Shown: one piece after another, positions 1 through 10,950 of the stretch
How positions within the stretch are numbered: the first letter of the stretch is position 1
How the letters are laid out: the number at the start of each line of letters is the position of its first letter
From: Noviherbaspirillum sp. UKPF54
GTDB lineage: Bacteria; Pseudomonadota; Gammaproteobacteria; Burkholderiales; Burkholderiaceae_D
NCBI RefSeq assembly: GCF_007874125.1
Contig: NZ_CP040128.1
Span: forward strand, 1,364,001-1,428,000
Length of the DNA stretch: 64,000 bases
Reading direction: 5' to 3'
Notes under the pieces: model-generated
The model's database searches: none
What the model was told of the DNA's origin: nothing
The model's input: only the letters and a program-made list of their open reading frames with translations
Position numbers and translations under genes: made by a program

Positions 1-42
1 GTCGATTCCTTCTGCAAGCGCGCGGAGACGGTTTATGGCTGA
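1..42 (+). CDS. ratA: RatA-family toxin / START-domain protein, C-terminal fragment
   Basis: The window opens inside a frame whose last residues are VDSFCKRAETVYG, followed by TGA at 40-42. This tail matches the C-terminal end of RatA-type proteins (polyketide-cyclase/COQ10-like START fold), described as a translation inhibitor in E. coli and as a ubiquinone-binding homologue elsewhere. In proteobacteria ratA typically precedes the UPF0125 gene rnfH, as here, with an 8-nt overlap. Only 13 residues are visible, so the call rests mostly on this context. Confidence 0.6.
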   Translation, partial: VDSFCKRAETVYG

Positions 43-319
43 CATTTACGTGCAGGTCTGCTATGCGCGGCCGGACATGCAATTTGCGCGCGATCTGCGT
101 TTGCCGCAGGGGGCCACGCTGCAGGCGGCGGTGGAGCAAAGCGGTGTGCTGCAGGCCGTGCCGGACATCGACCTAGCCTCCTGCCGCGTCGGCATCCACG
201 GCAAGCTCAAGTCGCTCGATACGGTCTTGCGAGAGCGCGACCGCGTCGAAATTTATCGGCCGTTGACTGCCGATCCGAAAGAATCGCGCCGCAAGCGTGC
301 CGTGAAAAAAGGGCTATAA
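35..319 (+). CDS. rnfH: RnfH family protein (UPF0125), ubiquitin-like fold
   Basis: This 94-residue protein has the RnfH/UPF0125 pattern: an N-terminal VQVCYARPD strand, a central RVGIHGKLK segment, and the near-C-terminal DRVEIYRPLTADPKESRRKRA motif with a basic tail. The family has a beta-grasp fold; its biochemical role is unresolved, although it was named for association with Rnf electron-transport genes. The ATG at 35 overlaps the end of ratA by 8 nt, which suggests translational coupling of the usual ratA-rnfH pair. Confidence 0.9.
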   Translation: MADIYVQVCYARPDMQFARDLRLPQGATLQAAVEQSGVLQAVPDIDLASCRVGIHGKLKSLDTVLRERDRVEIYRPLTADPKESRRKRAVKKGL

Positions 320-357
320 AAAAGCCTGCGCAGGCGCAGGCTTGTTGCGTATTTTTC
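318..357. terminator. Intrinsic terminator between convergent rnfH and the DUF4124 gene
   Basis: A 9-bp perfect stem (AAGCCTGCG at 322-330, CGCAGGCTT at 335-343) with a 4-nt loop. On the minus strand it is followed at once by TTTTTATA, so it best terminates the DUF4124 gene. On the plus strand the T-run (351-356) lies 8 nt past the stem, so termination of rnfH would be weaker. Confidence 0.7.
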
Positions 358-360
358 ACG

Positions 361-852
361 TTATCTGCAATCCTGTGCGGCCTGCCTAGCCTCGCGTAAT
401 TCGCGTGCTCGTTGTTCATCCGACAAGAAAGAGCGCTCGCCGCTATTGTCGGTCTGCGCAATGCGTTCGCCCGATTCCAGCGCGCGCAGGTAGCTGCGGG
501 TACGCTCGCAGTGCTTGCTTTTTTCCGCGGCCAGGCGTGCATCATCCTCCGCCTTCTTCTCTTTTTCGGCCTGCTCCGCGCGCCGCTTTTTGAATTCCGC
601 ATTCTGCTCGGCGAGCGACTTTTGCTGCGTGGCGGCACCGCTGCCGGGAGCCGTTGCATCGGCGGTGGCGCGAACGCCCGGATGCTTCAATACGCGCGCG
701 GCCGGCACCGAAGGCGGAGGCGGCATGTCCGAATACTGCTTCACGCCTTTCTCGTCGAGCCATACATACTGCGCAAGAGCGGCGACCGGCGCGAGCAGTA
801 CAACGGCCAGGAAGCTGGCGCCGGCGAGGCGCAGGGAATTGGTTATTCTCAT
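361..852 (-). CDS. DUF4124 domain-containing exported protein
   Basis: This 163-residue protein starts with MRITNSLRLAGASFLAVVLL, a cleavable signal peptide ending near ALA, followed by the DUF4124 core QYVWLDEKGVKQYSDMPPP. A long charged, Lys/Glu/Ala-rich stretch (AEQNAEFKKRRAEQAEKEKK) predicts a coiled coil in the middle, and the C-terminal part contains SGERIAQTDNSGERSFLSDEQR. The ATG at 852 was chosen because AAGGA lies about 7 nt upstream and the signal peptide begins there; longer open frames add implausible residues. The function is unknown, and the protein is probably periplasmic. Confidence 0.85.
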   Translation of the reverse strand: MRITNSLRLAGASFLAVVLLAPVAALAQYVWLDEKGVKQYSDMPPPPSVPAARVLKHPGVRATADATAPGSGAATQQKSLAEQNAEFKKRRAEQAEKEKKAEDDARLAAEKSKHCERTRSYLRALESGERIAQTDNSGERSFLSDEQRARELREARQAAQDCR

Positions 853-969
853 TGCGATCCTTTTGAACGGGGAGCAGACAGTCGGATTTCGCCATGCTTT
901 ATGCATCGTGTCAACGAAGAAGCTTATAGGCGAAAGCAATGTAAAAAAGCCTTGCCTTGAGGATTTCTG

Positions 970-2462
<1,493 letters not shown>

Positions 2463-2485
2463 TCCGCGTTGAAGGTAACAGCAAG

Positions 2486-3523
2486 ATGACGAAGCCGGTA
2501 GCGGCGATGCAAACGCAGGCGCAGCCATCCGTTGGCGGACCGGCGGATGCGGCGCCGCACGAAGTCGAACAGCAACTGCTGCGCATCCGGCGCATCGGCA
2601 AGCGGCTGTTCGATGTGGCCGACTGCGTCATCGTCCTCGGGCAGACGTCGTCGGAATCGCCCGACGGCGCGTCCTCACCGTTGTCCGCAGAAGCGGATTT
2701 CTGCCGCAGGCAGCCGTTGCCCGACGCATCGGTCGTGGTGGCGGACGCTGGCAGTCATCCGGTGCTCGGGCGCGACCGCGCGGTGCTGGGCGTGCCGCAT
2801 ATTCGGTTTTTTGCGGCGCATCCGGTCCGTAATCAGGAAAAAGTCCTGGTTGGCCATGTCTGCCTGATCGACCTTGCTCCACGGCCGGGTTTCGGGCCGG
2901 CGGAACGGCAGTTGCTGGCCGATCTCGCATCGCTGGTGGAGCGCGAGCTGCTGGTCCACTCGATGAGCGCGTCGCATCTCGACCTGCAAAAGAAGAACAA
3001 GAATCTGCGTCGCAAATCCCTGATCGACCCTTTGATCGGGACTTGGAACCGCGGCGCGATCATGCGTATTCTGACGATCGAGGCGATTCGCTGCGACAAG
3101 GCGGGAGTCCCACTGTCGCTGATCGTAGCCGATCTCGATTATTTTAAGAAGATCAACGACACTTACGGGCACCAGGCGGGCGATGCGGTGCTGGTCAAGG
3201 TCGCCAGCCGGCTGCGTTCCTGCATCCGTCCCCAGGAAGCGCTGGGCCGGTATGGCGGCGAAGAGTTCTTGATCGTATTACCGGGGGCGACGAGTGCGAC
3301 GGCCATGGCGGTCGCCGAGCGCATGCGGCAAGCGGTGGCGTCGCAACCGGAAACGATCGGGGGCACGACGTTCAACCTGACGATCAGCGCAGGCGTGGCG
3401 TCGACCGATATGTTTCCGACCGCGACGACGGAAGAATTGATCAGCCGCGCCGATGTGGCGCTGTACGCCGCGAAAGATGCAGGGCGTAACCGCATCGTCA
3501 AGGCAGCACCAGAATTACCCTGA
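2486..3523 (+). CDS. GAF-like/GGDEF diguanylate cyclase between guaB and guaA
   Basis: A predicted soluble 345-residue protein without membrane segments. Residues about 30-165 look like a GAF-type sensor, then a short coiled linker ([14 protein letters not shown]), then a GGDEF domain from about 180. The active-site motif is intact GGEEF (257-261), and the metal/substrate residues [14 protein letters not shown] are present, so it should make c-di-GMP from two GTP. The inhibitory I-site position reads RPQE (248-251) rather than RxxD, so product inhibition may be weak. The ATG at 2486 has GAAGGT about 9 nt upstream; a GTG at 2459 overlapping the guaB stop is the alternative. It sits 23 nt after guaB and 19 nt before guaA. 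Confidence 0.92.
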   Translation: MTKPVAAMQTQAQPSVGGPADAAPHEVEQQLLRIRRIGKRLFDVADCVIVLGQTSSESPDGASSPLSAEADFCRRQPLPDASVVVADAGSHPVLGRDRAVLGVPHIRFFAAHPVRNQEKVLVGHVCLIDLAPRPGFGPAERQLLADLASLVERELLVHSMSASHLDLQKKNKNLRRKSLIDPLIGTWNRGAIMRILTIEAIRCDKAGVPLSLIVADLDYFKKINDTYGHQAGDAVLVKVASRLRSCIRPQEALGRYGGEEFLIVLPGATSATAMAVAERMRQAVASQPETIGGTTFNLTISAGVASTDMFPTATTEELISRADVALYAAKDAGRNRIVKAAPELP

Positions 3524-3542
3524 TTATCAAAACCAGCACATC

Positions 3543-5123
3543 ATGCATTCTAAAATTCTCATTCTCGATTTCGGTTCCCAGGTGACCCAGCTGATCGCGC
3601 GCCGCGTGCGTGAAGCCGGCGTTTTTTCCGAGGTGTATCCGTATGACGTCAGCGACGATTTCGTCCGTAACTATGGGGCCGCGGGCATCATCCTGTCCGG
3701 CGGGCCGAACTCGGTCACCGAGGGCGACACCCCGCGCGCGCCGCAGGCGGTGTTCGAGGCCGGCGTGCCGGTTTTCGGCATCTGCTACGGCATGCAGACC
3801 ATGGCCGAACAGCTCGGCGGCAAGGTCGAGAATGGCAAGGTGCGCGAATTCGGCTACGCGGAAGTGCGCGCGCGCGGCCATACGGCGCTGCTCAACGGGA
3901 TCAACGATGTCGTTACGCCGGAAGGCCACGGCATGCTGAAGGTCTGGATGAGCCACGGCGACAAGGTCAACGAAATGCCGCCCGGCTTCAAGCTGATGGC
4001 ATCGACCGACAACTGCCCGGTCGCGGGCATGGCCGACGAGGAGCGCAAGTTCTACGCGGTGCAGTTCCATCCGGAGGTAACCCACACGCTGCAGGGCAAG
4101 GCCATCCTTGGCCGCTTCGTGCACGAGATCTGCGGCTGCAAGTCCGACTGGAACATGCCGGACTATATTTCAGAGGCGGTCGAGGCGATCCGCAAGCAGG
4201 TCGGCAATGACGAAGTCATTCTCGGCCTGTCAGGTGGCGTCGACAGCAGCGTCGCCGCGGCGCTGATCCATCGCGCCATCGGCGATCAGCTGACTTGCGT
4301 GTTCGTCGATCACGGCCTGTTGCGGCTGGACGAGGGAAAGATGGTGATGAACATGTTCGGCAAGAACCTCGGCGTGAAGGTGATTCATGTCGATGCCACC
4401 GAGCAGTTCATGGGCAAGCTGGCTGGCGTGACCGACCCGGAAGCCAAGCGCAAGATCATCGGCCGCGAGTTCGTCGAGGTGTTCCAGGCCGAAGCCGGCA
4501 AGCTGAAAAATGCGAAGTGGCTGGCGCAGGGCACCATTTATCCCGACGTGATCGAAAGCGCGGGCAAGGGCAAGAAGACCGCGCATACGATCAAGAGCCA
4601 CCACAACGTCGGCGGCTTGCCGGAAACGCTGAATCTGAAACTGCTGGAGCCTCTGCGCGAACTGTTCAAGGATGAAGTGCGCGAACTGGGCGTGGCGCTC
4701 GGCCTGCCGCACGACATGGTGTACCGCCATCCGTTCCCGGGGCCGGGCCTGGGCGTGCGCATCCTCGGCGAAGTGAAGATGGACTACGCTGACCTGCTGC
4801 GCCGCGCCGACGCGATCTTCATCGAAGAATTGCGGGCAACGATGGATGAAGAGGGCAAGTCGTGGTACGACAAGACCAGCCAGGCGTTCGCCGTGTTTTT
4901 GCCGGTGAAGTCGGTCGGCGTGATGGGCGACGGCCGCACCTATGAGTACGTGGTCGCATTGCGCGCGGTGCAGACGCAGGACTTCATGACCGCGCACTGG
5001 GCACATCTGCCGCATGAATTGCTCGGCAAGGTATCGAACCGCATCATCAATGAAGTGCGCGGCATCAATCGTGTCGTGTATGACATTTCCGGAAAACCGC
5101 CCGCGACGATCGAGTGGGAATGA
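3543..5123 (+). CDS. guaA: GMP synthase (glutamine-hydrolysing)
   Basis: GuaA converts XMP to GMP with ATP and glutamine. The 526-residue protein has the class I amidotransferase domain first (nucleophile in GICYGMQTM, Cys81; His/Glu in FHPEVTHT), then the ATP-pyrophosphatase domain with the P-loop [11 protein letters not shown], then the GMP-synthase dimerisation domain ending in PPATIEWE. The ATG at 3543 begins [13 protein letters not shown], the usual family start; an upstream in-frame start would overlap the cyclase gene. The stop overlaps the queE start by 4 nt. Confidence 0.98.
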   Translation: MHSKILILDFGSQVTQLIARRVREAGVFSEVYPYDVSDDFVRNYGAAGIILSGGPNSVTEGDTPRAPQAVFEAGVPVFGICYGMQTMAEQLGGKVENGKVREFGYAEVRARGHTALLNGINDVVTPEGHGMLKVWMSHGDKVNEMPPGFKLMASTDNCPVAGMADEERKFYAVQFHPEVTHTLQGKAILGRFVHEICGCKSDWNMPDYISEAVEAIRKQVGNDEVILGLSGGVDSSVAAALIHRAIGDQLTCVFVDHGLLRLDEGKMVMNMFGKNLGVKVIHVDATEQFMGKLAGVTDPEAKRKIIGREFVEVFQAEAGKLKNAKWLAQGTIYPDVIESAGKGKKTAHTIKSHHNVGGLPETLNLKLLEPLRELFKDEVRELGVALGLPHDMVYRHPFPGPGLGVRILGEVKMDYADLLRRADAIFIEELRATMDEEGKSWYDKTSQAFAVFLPVKSVGVMGDGRTYEYVVALRAVQTQDFMTAHWAHLPHELLGKVSNRIINEVRGINRVVYDISGKPPATIEWE

Positions 5124-5755
5124 GCTACATCGTCAAAGAGATTTTCTACACCTTGCAGGGCGAAGGCACACATGCCGGGCGCCCCGCGGTGTTCTGCCGC
5201 TTTTCGGGCTGTAACCTGTGGAGCGGCAGGGAAAGCGACCGCGCGAGCGCGGTGTGCAAGTTCTGCGATACCGATTTTGTCGGCACCGATGGCGAGCTGG
5301 GCGGGAAATATCCGGACAGCGCCAGTCTGGCAAAGGCCATCGATGCCCTGTGGCCGGCCGCTTACCCCGCAAGCAAGTTTGTCGTGTTCACTGGCGGCGA
5401 GCCGCTGTTGCAGCTTGACGCGGCGCTCATCGAGAGCATGCATGCGCATGGTTTCGAAATCGCCATCGAGAGCAATGGCACGCTGCCGGTGCCCGCAGGC
5501 GTCGACTGGATATGCATCAGCCCCAAGATAGGATCGATGCTACAGGTCCGTCGGGGTAACGAGCTCAAGGTGGTGATCCCGCAGCAAAACCAGAACCTCG
5601 ACGATTACGAGCTGCTCGAATTCGACCATTTTTACCTGCAGCCGATGGATGGCCCCGACGCGGAGCGCAATACGCAGCTCGCGATCGAACTGTGCAAGCA
5701 GCGCCCGCAATGGAAGCTGAGCCTGCAAACCCACAAGCTGCTGCAAATTCCCTGA
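5120..5755 (+). CDS. queE: 7-carboxy-7-deazaguanine synthase (radical SAM)
   Basis: QueE rearranges 6-carboxy-tetrahydropterin to 7-carboxy-7-deazaguanine, the ring contraction of the queuosine pathway. The 211-residue protein has the N-terminal [15 protein letters not shown] signature and FTGGEPLLQ for SAM binding. The cluster-binding cysteines are spaced CX14CX2C (Cys31, Cys46, Cys49) rather than the canonical CX3CX2C, a variant known from Burkholderia multivorans QueE. The start is the ATG in the ATGA overlap with guaA; queD follows 12 nt after the stop. Confidence 0.96.
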   Translation: MSYIVKEIFYTLQGEGTHAGRPAVFCRFSGCNLWSGRESDRASAVCKFCDTDFVGTDGELGGKYPDSASLAKAIDALWPAAYPASKFVVFTGGEPLLQLDAALIESMHAHGFEIAIESNGTLPVPAGVDWICISPKIGSMLQVRRGNELKVVIPQQNQNLDDYELLEFDHFYLQPMDGPDAERNTQLAIELCKQRPQWKLSLQTHKLLQIP

Positions 5756-5767
5756 TTCCTAGTCCCC

Positions 5768-6214
5768 ATGCTGACCATTACCCGCAAGCTGGAATTCGAT
5801 GCCGGCCATCGTATTCCCGACCACAAGAGCCAGTGCCGCAACCTGCATGGGCATCGCTATACCCTTGAAATCACGCTGATTGGCGCGGTGATCACGGAAG
5901 AGGGCAGTTCCGACAACGGCATGATCATGGATTTTTCCGATGTGAAGTCGCTGGCCAAGCAGCATCTGGTCGATGTCTGGGACCACGCCTTCCTGGTGTA
6001 CGAAAAGGATACTGCGCTGCGCGAATTCCTCGACAGCCTTCCTGGTCACAAGACCGTGGTCATCGGCAGCATCCCGACCGTCGAGAACCTGGCGCAGACG
6101 GCATTCAACATCCTGAAAGCGGCCTACCAGGACCGTTACGGCACCGGCCTGCGCCTGCACAAGCTGGTGCTGCACGAGACACCCAACTGCTGGGCCGAAA
6201 TCACGGCCGACTGA
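5768..6214 (+). CDS. queD: 6-carboxy-5,6,7,8-tetrahydropterin synthase
   Basis: QueD turns dihydroneopterin triphosphate, made from GTP, into 6-carboxytetrahydropterin, the substrate of QueE. The 148-residue protein shows the T-fold zinc site (His14 in DAGHRIP, His28 and His30 in LHGHRY) and the catalytic Cys23. The later part has DFSDVK and the ETPNCWAEI end typical of the family. It lies between queE and tadA with short gaps (12 and 3 nt), so the three are probably cotranscribed. Confidence 0.96.
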   Translation: MLTITRKLEFDAGHRIPDHKSQCRNLHGHRYTLEITLIGAVITEEGSSDNGMIMDFSDVKSLAKQHLVDVWDHAFLVYEKDTALREFLDSLPGHKTVVIGSIPTVENLAQTAFNILKAAYQDRYGTGLRLHKLVLHETPNCWAEITAD

Positions 6215-6712
<498 letters not shown>

Positions 6713-6833
6713 ATAATGCCGCGCGGGCACTGTCTCTGGAAAAACTACATGTACGTGTAAAGTCGCCAGTCGGTGCGCCGGCATGAACGGTCCGTCCGGC
6801 GTCCAGGAAGGCTTACGCAGGCCCGCTCATGTC

Positions 6834-6849
6834 TGGCATACGCCTTGCA
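6834..6849 (+). promoter_or_regulatory. Sigma-54-type -24/-12 promoter candidate
   Basis: The sequence TGGCATACGCCTTGCA matches the sigma-54 pattern TGGCAC-N5-TTGCA except at the C of the first element. The invariant GG (6835-6836) and GC (6847-6848) have exactly 10 nt between them. It lies 71 nt before the ATG of the downstream hydrolase. About 100 nt further upstream an imperfect palindrome ACATGTACGTGT (6747-6758) is a possible activator site. Confidence 0.45.
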
Positions 6850-6920
6850 AAGAGCTCAGCATCAAGAACGCTTGATATTGAGACAAATTTGCAGCCGAGG
6901 AATGAAGTCAGTTAATCGGC

Positions 6921-7850
6921 ATGCTGAAGGGATGTGAATTGCCTATTATCGCTACCAACGGCATCAACCTGGCCTACGACGTGCAAGGCGACCCGGCAGG
7001 TGAGCCGATCCTGCTGATCGCCGGCCTTGGCCTCCAACTCATATCCTGGCCGGACGCATTTTGCCAAGGCCTCGCCGCGCAAGGTTTTCGCGTCATCCGC
7101 TTCGATAACCGTGACTGCGGGCTGTCGACCAAGATGGACCAGTTCGGCAAGCCGCATCTGCCGACAGCTTTTTTTCACTCGCTGTTTCATCTGCCGCTGC
7201 TGAGCGGCTACACGCTCTATGACATGGCGAAGGATGCAGTCGGCCTGCTCGATGAACTGGGCATCGGCAAGGCGCACATTGTCGGCGCCTCGATGGGCGG
7301 GATGATCGCGCAAATCATCGCTGCCACCTCCCCGCACCGCACGTTGACGCTGACTTCGATCATGTCGACCAGCGGCCGTCCGGGGTTGCCCGGTCCGACG
7401 CTGGCGGCACATAACGCCCTGTTTTCGTCGCCCGACAATCCGCGCGATATCGACAGCGTGATCGGCTATTTCGTAAAGATGTTCCAGGTGATCGGCAGCC
7501 CGCGCTATCCGACGCCCGAGGCGGAGCTGCGCAGGCGTGTTGTGCAAAGCGTGCGCCGCAATGTGTGTCCTGCCGGGAGCGCGCGCCAGATCATGGCCGT
7601 GGCGGCCTCGGGCGACCGGGTCGCCCTGCTGCGCACGATCAAGGCGCAGTCCCTGATCATTCACGGCAGCGACGACCCTCTGGTGCCGATTGCCTGCGGC
7701 CGCGACACCGCGCGCTGGATACCGAATGCCACAATGCACGAAATTGAAGGCATGGGGCACGATTTCCCGCCCGCGCTCGAAACGGCGCTGTCGGATGTGA
7801 TCGGCAAGCATTGCCGGCGCGGCAACGAGCTGGAAGCGCGGTGCGCGTGA
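6921..7850 (+). CDS. Alpha/beta hydrolase
   Basis: This 309-residue alpha/beta-hydrolase-fold protein has the nucleophile elbow GASMGG (Ser124), an acidic residue in HGSDDPLVP and a catalytic His in GMGHDFP, so it is probably a functional esterase, lipase or C-C hydrolase. The early strands read AYDVQGDP and LLIAGLGLQ. No signal peptide is seen. A TTG at 6939 with AAGGGA 6 nt upstream is a plausible alternative start. It has its own promoter region with a sigma-54-like element. The substrate cannot be named from the sequence. Confidence 0.85.
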   Translation: MLKGCELPIIATNGINLAYDVQGDPAGEPILLIAGLGLQLISWPDAFCQGLAAQGFRVIRFDNRDCGLSTKMDQFGKPHLPTAFFHSLFHLPLLSGYTLYDMAKDAVGLLDELGIGKAHIVGASMGGMIAQIIAATSPHRTLTLTSIMSTSGRPGLPGPTLAAHNALFSSPDNPRDIDSVIGYFVKMFQVIGSPRYPTPEAELRRRVVQSVRRNVCPAGSARQIMAVAASGDRVALLRTIKAQSLIIHGSDDPLVPIACGRDTARWIPNATMHEIEGMGHDFPPALETALSDVIGKHCRRGNELEARCA

Positions 7851-7956
7851 CGAATGGTTGACTTCAGAGTGCCGATTTGCATGAGATTGTTTCTTGGCGG
7901 AAATATAAGGTGTTATGCTGGACCGCTCATCCAGTCAACGCGGGAAGGAGAGGGGC

Positions 7957-8811
7957 ATGTTGGCGCAGCAGCTTAATTTTCGACATGGGGTGCTTCAAGT
8001 GAGAAACGAAGGAAAGGCACAACAGAATGAGTCCCACATCAAGGCTCCCGGCTGGTTCCGGCTCGCGCTGGAAGGGCGCGCGCTGTGGGAATTGTGGGCA
8101 TCGCTGATTGCGCTGCCGGTCTTGAAGAACGCGCCGAAAGGAGACGGTCATCCGGTCATGGTGTTTCCGGGGCTGGCGACGGGCGACATGACGACGCTCG
8201 TGCTGCGCAATTTTCTGAAGGATCGCGGCTACGCTCCTTACGCATGGGAACAAGGCTTGAATCGTGGACCGCGTCCGGGCGTGATCGAGAACTGTGTCGA
8301 ACGCGTGCAGGAACTGCGCGCGGAGCACGGCAGGACCGTCAGCCTGGTGGGCTGGAGCCTGGGCGGGATCTACGCCCGAGAAATCGCCAAGTTGATGCCG
8401 GACGACGTACGCACGGTGATCACGCTGGGCTCGCCGTTCACAGGCCATCCCAAGGCGACCAACGCTTGGCGGCTGTACGAATTCGCAAGCGGTCGCAGCA
8501 TCGACGACGATGCGCGCATCGCCGACCTGAAGGGCACGCCGCCAGTGCCGACCACATCGATTTTCAGTCGCACCGATGGCGTGGTCGCCTGGCAGTGCAG
8601 CCTGGAGGACGAGACCGAACGCTCCGAGAACATCGAAGTCCATGCCAGCCATATCGGCATGGGCATGAACCCGACCGCGCTGTACGCCATCGCCGATCGC
8701 CTGGCTCAGCCGGAAGGCGAGTGGCGTCGTTTCGACCGCGAAGGCCTGGCGGGCTTGAAGAAGCTGCTGTATCGCGATCCGCAGCGCAATCCGCGTTTCG
8801 GCATCTTTTAA
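7957..8811 (+). CDS. Alpha/beta hydrolase, lipase-like
   Basis: A 284-residue protein with a lipase-type alpha/beta-hydrolase core: strand HPVMVFPGLATGD, nucleophile elbow VGWSLGGIYA, a TLGSPFTG segment after it as in triacylglycerol lipases, and a late His in VHASHIGMG. The N-terminal helix APGWFRLALEGRALWELW could associate with membrane or lipid. The ATG at 7957 was chosen because AAGGAG lies 6 nt upstream; an earlier ATG at 7915 lacks a site. It is probably an intracellular esterase of unknown substrate. Confidence 0.85.
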   Translation: MLAQQLNFRHGVLQVRNEGKAQQNESHIKAPGWFRLALEGRALWELWASLIALPVLKNAPKGDGHPVMVFPGLATGDMTTLVLRNFLKDRGYAPYAWEQGLNRGPRPGVIENCVERVQELRAEHGRTVSLVGWSLGGIYAREIAKLMPDDVRTVITLGSPFTGHPKATNAWRLYEFASGRSIDDDARIADLKGTPPVPTTSIFSRTDGVVAWQCSLEDETERSENIEVHASHIGMGMNPTALYAIADRLAQPEGEWRRFDREGLAGLKKLLYRDPQRNPRFGIF

Positions 8812-8863
8812 GAGGGGCCGGAAGCCGCACCGTGGGCTTCTGGCGCGCCCGGAATGCGGCGGC

Positions 8864-8869
8864 TACAAT
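8864..8869 (+). promoter_or_regulatory. -10 box candidate for ldcA
   Basis: TACAAT lies 34 nt before the ldcA ATG in a context (GGCTACAATCGCG) common at betaproteobacterial promoters. The -35 region is weak. Confidence 0.4.
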
Positions 8870-8903
8870 CGCGTCTCGCTGAACCACTTCCTATCGACAC
8901 CGG

Positions 8904-9836
8904 ATGACCTCCACATTGAAAGTGCCCGCCGGCACGGGCGTGGCGATCGTCGCTCCCGGCGGCTATGCGCCGGACGAGGTGGCGCTCGGCAGGGCAATCG
9001 AACGCTTGCAGGCGCAGGGCTGCCTCGTCCGTAACTACTACGACCCGCTGCAAAAGCACGAGCGCTTCGGTGGCACCGACGAGGGACGGTTGCGGCAGAT
9101 CCATGCCGCCGCCGCCGACCCCGACGTGCAGATCCTGCTCGCGCTGCGCGGCGGGTACGGCATGTCGCGCATCTTGCCGGCACTGGATTTCAGCATGCTG
9201 GCGGCAAGCGGAAAACTTTTTGTTGGTCACAGCGACTTTACCGCGTTGCAGATGGGCCTGCTGGCGCAGCAGGGCGCGGCCAGTTTTGCGGGGCCGATGG
9301 TGTGCGACGATTTCACGCGGGAGGAAGCGAGCGCCTATACATTGCAGCGGTTCTGGCAATGCGTTAGCCAGCCTGCGCACCAGATCGCATTCCAGGCGGA
9401 TGGCAATCCGGCGCTGGACGTGTCGGGCATCCTGTGGGGCGGCAACCTGACGATGCTGACCCATCTTGCCGGCACGCCCTACATGCCGCGCATCGAGGGT
9501 GGCATCCTGTTCGTCGAGGATGTGAATGAACATCCGTACCGGGTCGAGCGCATGCTGCTGCAATTGCTGCATGCCGGCTTGCTGCGGCAAAAGGCGCTGG
9601 TGCTGGGCGATTTTTCGAATTACCGCTTGAGCGCCTATGACAACGGTTACGACTTCGCGGCGATGCTTGCCTACCTGCGCGCGCACCTGCCTGTTCCTGT
9701 GCTGACCGGGCTGCCATTCGGGCATATCCGCGACAAGGCGACGCTGGTCGTCGGTTGCCAGGGCCGCCTGCAGTCGGACGGACGTGACGTGCTGCTTTCG
9801 ATGAGCGGTTACCCGTCGCTAGGCAGCCCCGGCTGA
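8904..9836 (+). CDS. ldcA: Muramoyltetrapeptide (LD-)carboxypeptidase
   Basis: LdcA removes the terminal D-alanine from tetrapeptides of recycled murein in the cytoplasm. This 310-residue member of peptidase family S66 has ALRGGYGMSRILP, the nucleophile Ser in VGHSDFTALQ, the Glu in FVEDVNEHPYRVERML and the His in LPFGHIRDKATL, i.e. the full Ser-Glu-His triad. No signal peptide is present, as expected. It faces the epimerase gene and their 3' ends overlap by 18 nt. Confidence 0.94.
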   Translation: MTSTLKVPAGTGVAIVAPGGYAPDEVALGRAIERLQAQGCLVRNYYDPLQKHERFGGTDEGRLRQIHAAAADPDVQILLALRGGYGMSRILPALDFSMLAASGKLFVGHSDFTALQMGLLAQQGAASFAGPMVCDDFTREEASAYTLQRFWQCVSQPAHQIAFQADGNPALDVSGILWGGNLTMLTHLAGTPYMPRIEGGILFVEDVNEHPYRVERMLLQLLHAGLLRQKALVLGDFSNYRLSAYDNGYDFAAMLAYLRAHLPVPVLTGLPFGHIRDKATLVVGCQGRLQSDGRDVLLSMSGYPSLGSPG

Positions 9837-10715
9837 CGGTCCGACCAGAAACTTTGTCCGCAATGCCAAGCTGTCGCCGTGCGCCAGGAAAGACAGGCCG
9901 GGCTGTTCGGGCATGTGGAAGGCATCGATCGGATGGGTGGTCGGTTCGATGCAAAAGTAATCGTAGCCGGGCGGCCGGTAAAACAGCAGATAGCCATTGC
10001 AATCAGGCATCACCATCGTGACCGAGATTCCGTGGTCCGGGTAGTCGACGATCGCCTTGCCGTTCCAGCCGGTATAGCAGTTGTCGATCAACGGTCCCTC
10101 CAGGGATGCAGATGTGTTGTAGTCCCAGCCGGCGGGGAGGTTGGTCGTATGCCCGGTCGGGATCGAGCTGGTGTCGGCCAGCCAGATGCCCTCGGCTTTG
10201 AAGCGCAGCCGGGTCGCCGCATTGCGCAGGAAGTAAGGATGCAGGCCGAGACCGTAAGGCAGCGTCTTCTGCCCCAGATGCGTGACGGTCAGGTCGATTT
10301 GCAGGCCGTCGGGCAGCAGCCGGAAGGTTTCGGTGCCGCGGTAATGGTAGGGATTGCCGTCGAAATGACGCGATTCGAGCGTCAGCTTGAGGTGGCTGTC
10401 GCTGCGTTCCGCCACTTTCCAGGCCTGCAGCCAGCCGTCTCCATGTATCGGGTAGTGCTCCTCGCTGCGGTTGGCATGGATCGGGTAGAACGCGCCATCG
10501 TGCTCGAAGCCGCCTTGCGTGATACGGTTCGACCAGGGCACCAGCGGAAAGCAGGCTACCGTATAACGGTCGGCGGAAACGCCGTCCCATGCGCGCAACA
10601 GCGGCACCCACCCGTGCTGAGGTTTCCAGTCCCAGTCGATTACGCTGCCGCCCAATTCCGGGGCTACTTGCAAGCGTTGCTTGTCGGATTCGAGGACGAT
10701 GATGTCGGCTGTCAT
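9819..10715 (-). CDS. Aldose 1-epimerase family protein
   Basis: This 298-residue protein has the galactose-mutarotase-like beta-sandwich pattern: LQVAPELGGSVIDWDW near the N-terminus, FPLVPWSNRI, YPIHGDGW with the catalytic His region, and YGLGLHPYFL for sugar binding. It probably interconverts alpha and beta anomers of a hexose or hexose phosphate. The start at 10715 gives MTADIIVLESDK; open sequence further upstream looks non-coding. The conserved FCIEPTTHPIDAFH segment near the C-terminus includes the usual catalytic Glu. Confidence 0.9.
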   Translation of the reverse strand: MTADIIVLESDKQRLQVAPELGGSVIDWDWKPQHGWVPLLRAWDGVSADRYTVACFPLVPWSNRITQGGFEHDGAFYPIHANRSEEHYPIHGDGWLQAWKVAERSDSHLKLTLESRHFDGNPYHYRGTETFRLLPDGLQIDLTVTHLGQKTLPYGLGLHPYFLRNAATRLRFKAEGIWLADTSSIPTGHTTNLPAGWDYNTSASLEGPLIDNCYTGWNGKAIVDYPDHGISVTMVMPDCNGYLLFYRPPGYDYFCIEPTTHPIDAFHMPEQPGLSFLAHGDSLALRTKFLVGPSAGAA

Positions 10716-10903
10716 GGCAATGAGCTCATCCACGCAAGAGATTGGCCGGTACGCAGGCAATGTGTTTAGCGTAAATAGACTCCTTGCCGCCGCTTCCTGT
10801 TCCAATTGCTGTTCGGATAGATGGACTGTCCATGAGGGAGGGCGGCGAATCGACCGCAATGCCGGCTGCGCGGTGCGCAAAGCCCCGTCGCTTCCCGGAA
10901 TGG

Positions 10904-10909
10904 TAAAAT
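10904..10909 (+). promoter_or_regulatory. -10 box candidate for the ABC-F gene
   Basis: TAAAAT in the context TGGTAAAATAGCCGG lies 41 nt before the GTG start of the ABC-F gene. The -35 match is poor. The rest of 10716-10950 shows no gene or other clear structure. Confidence 0.4.
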
Positions 10910-10950
10910 AGCCGGTTATCCTAAATCCATTCCGCAAGAGGCTTTACTCA

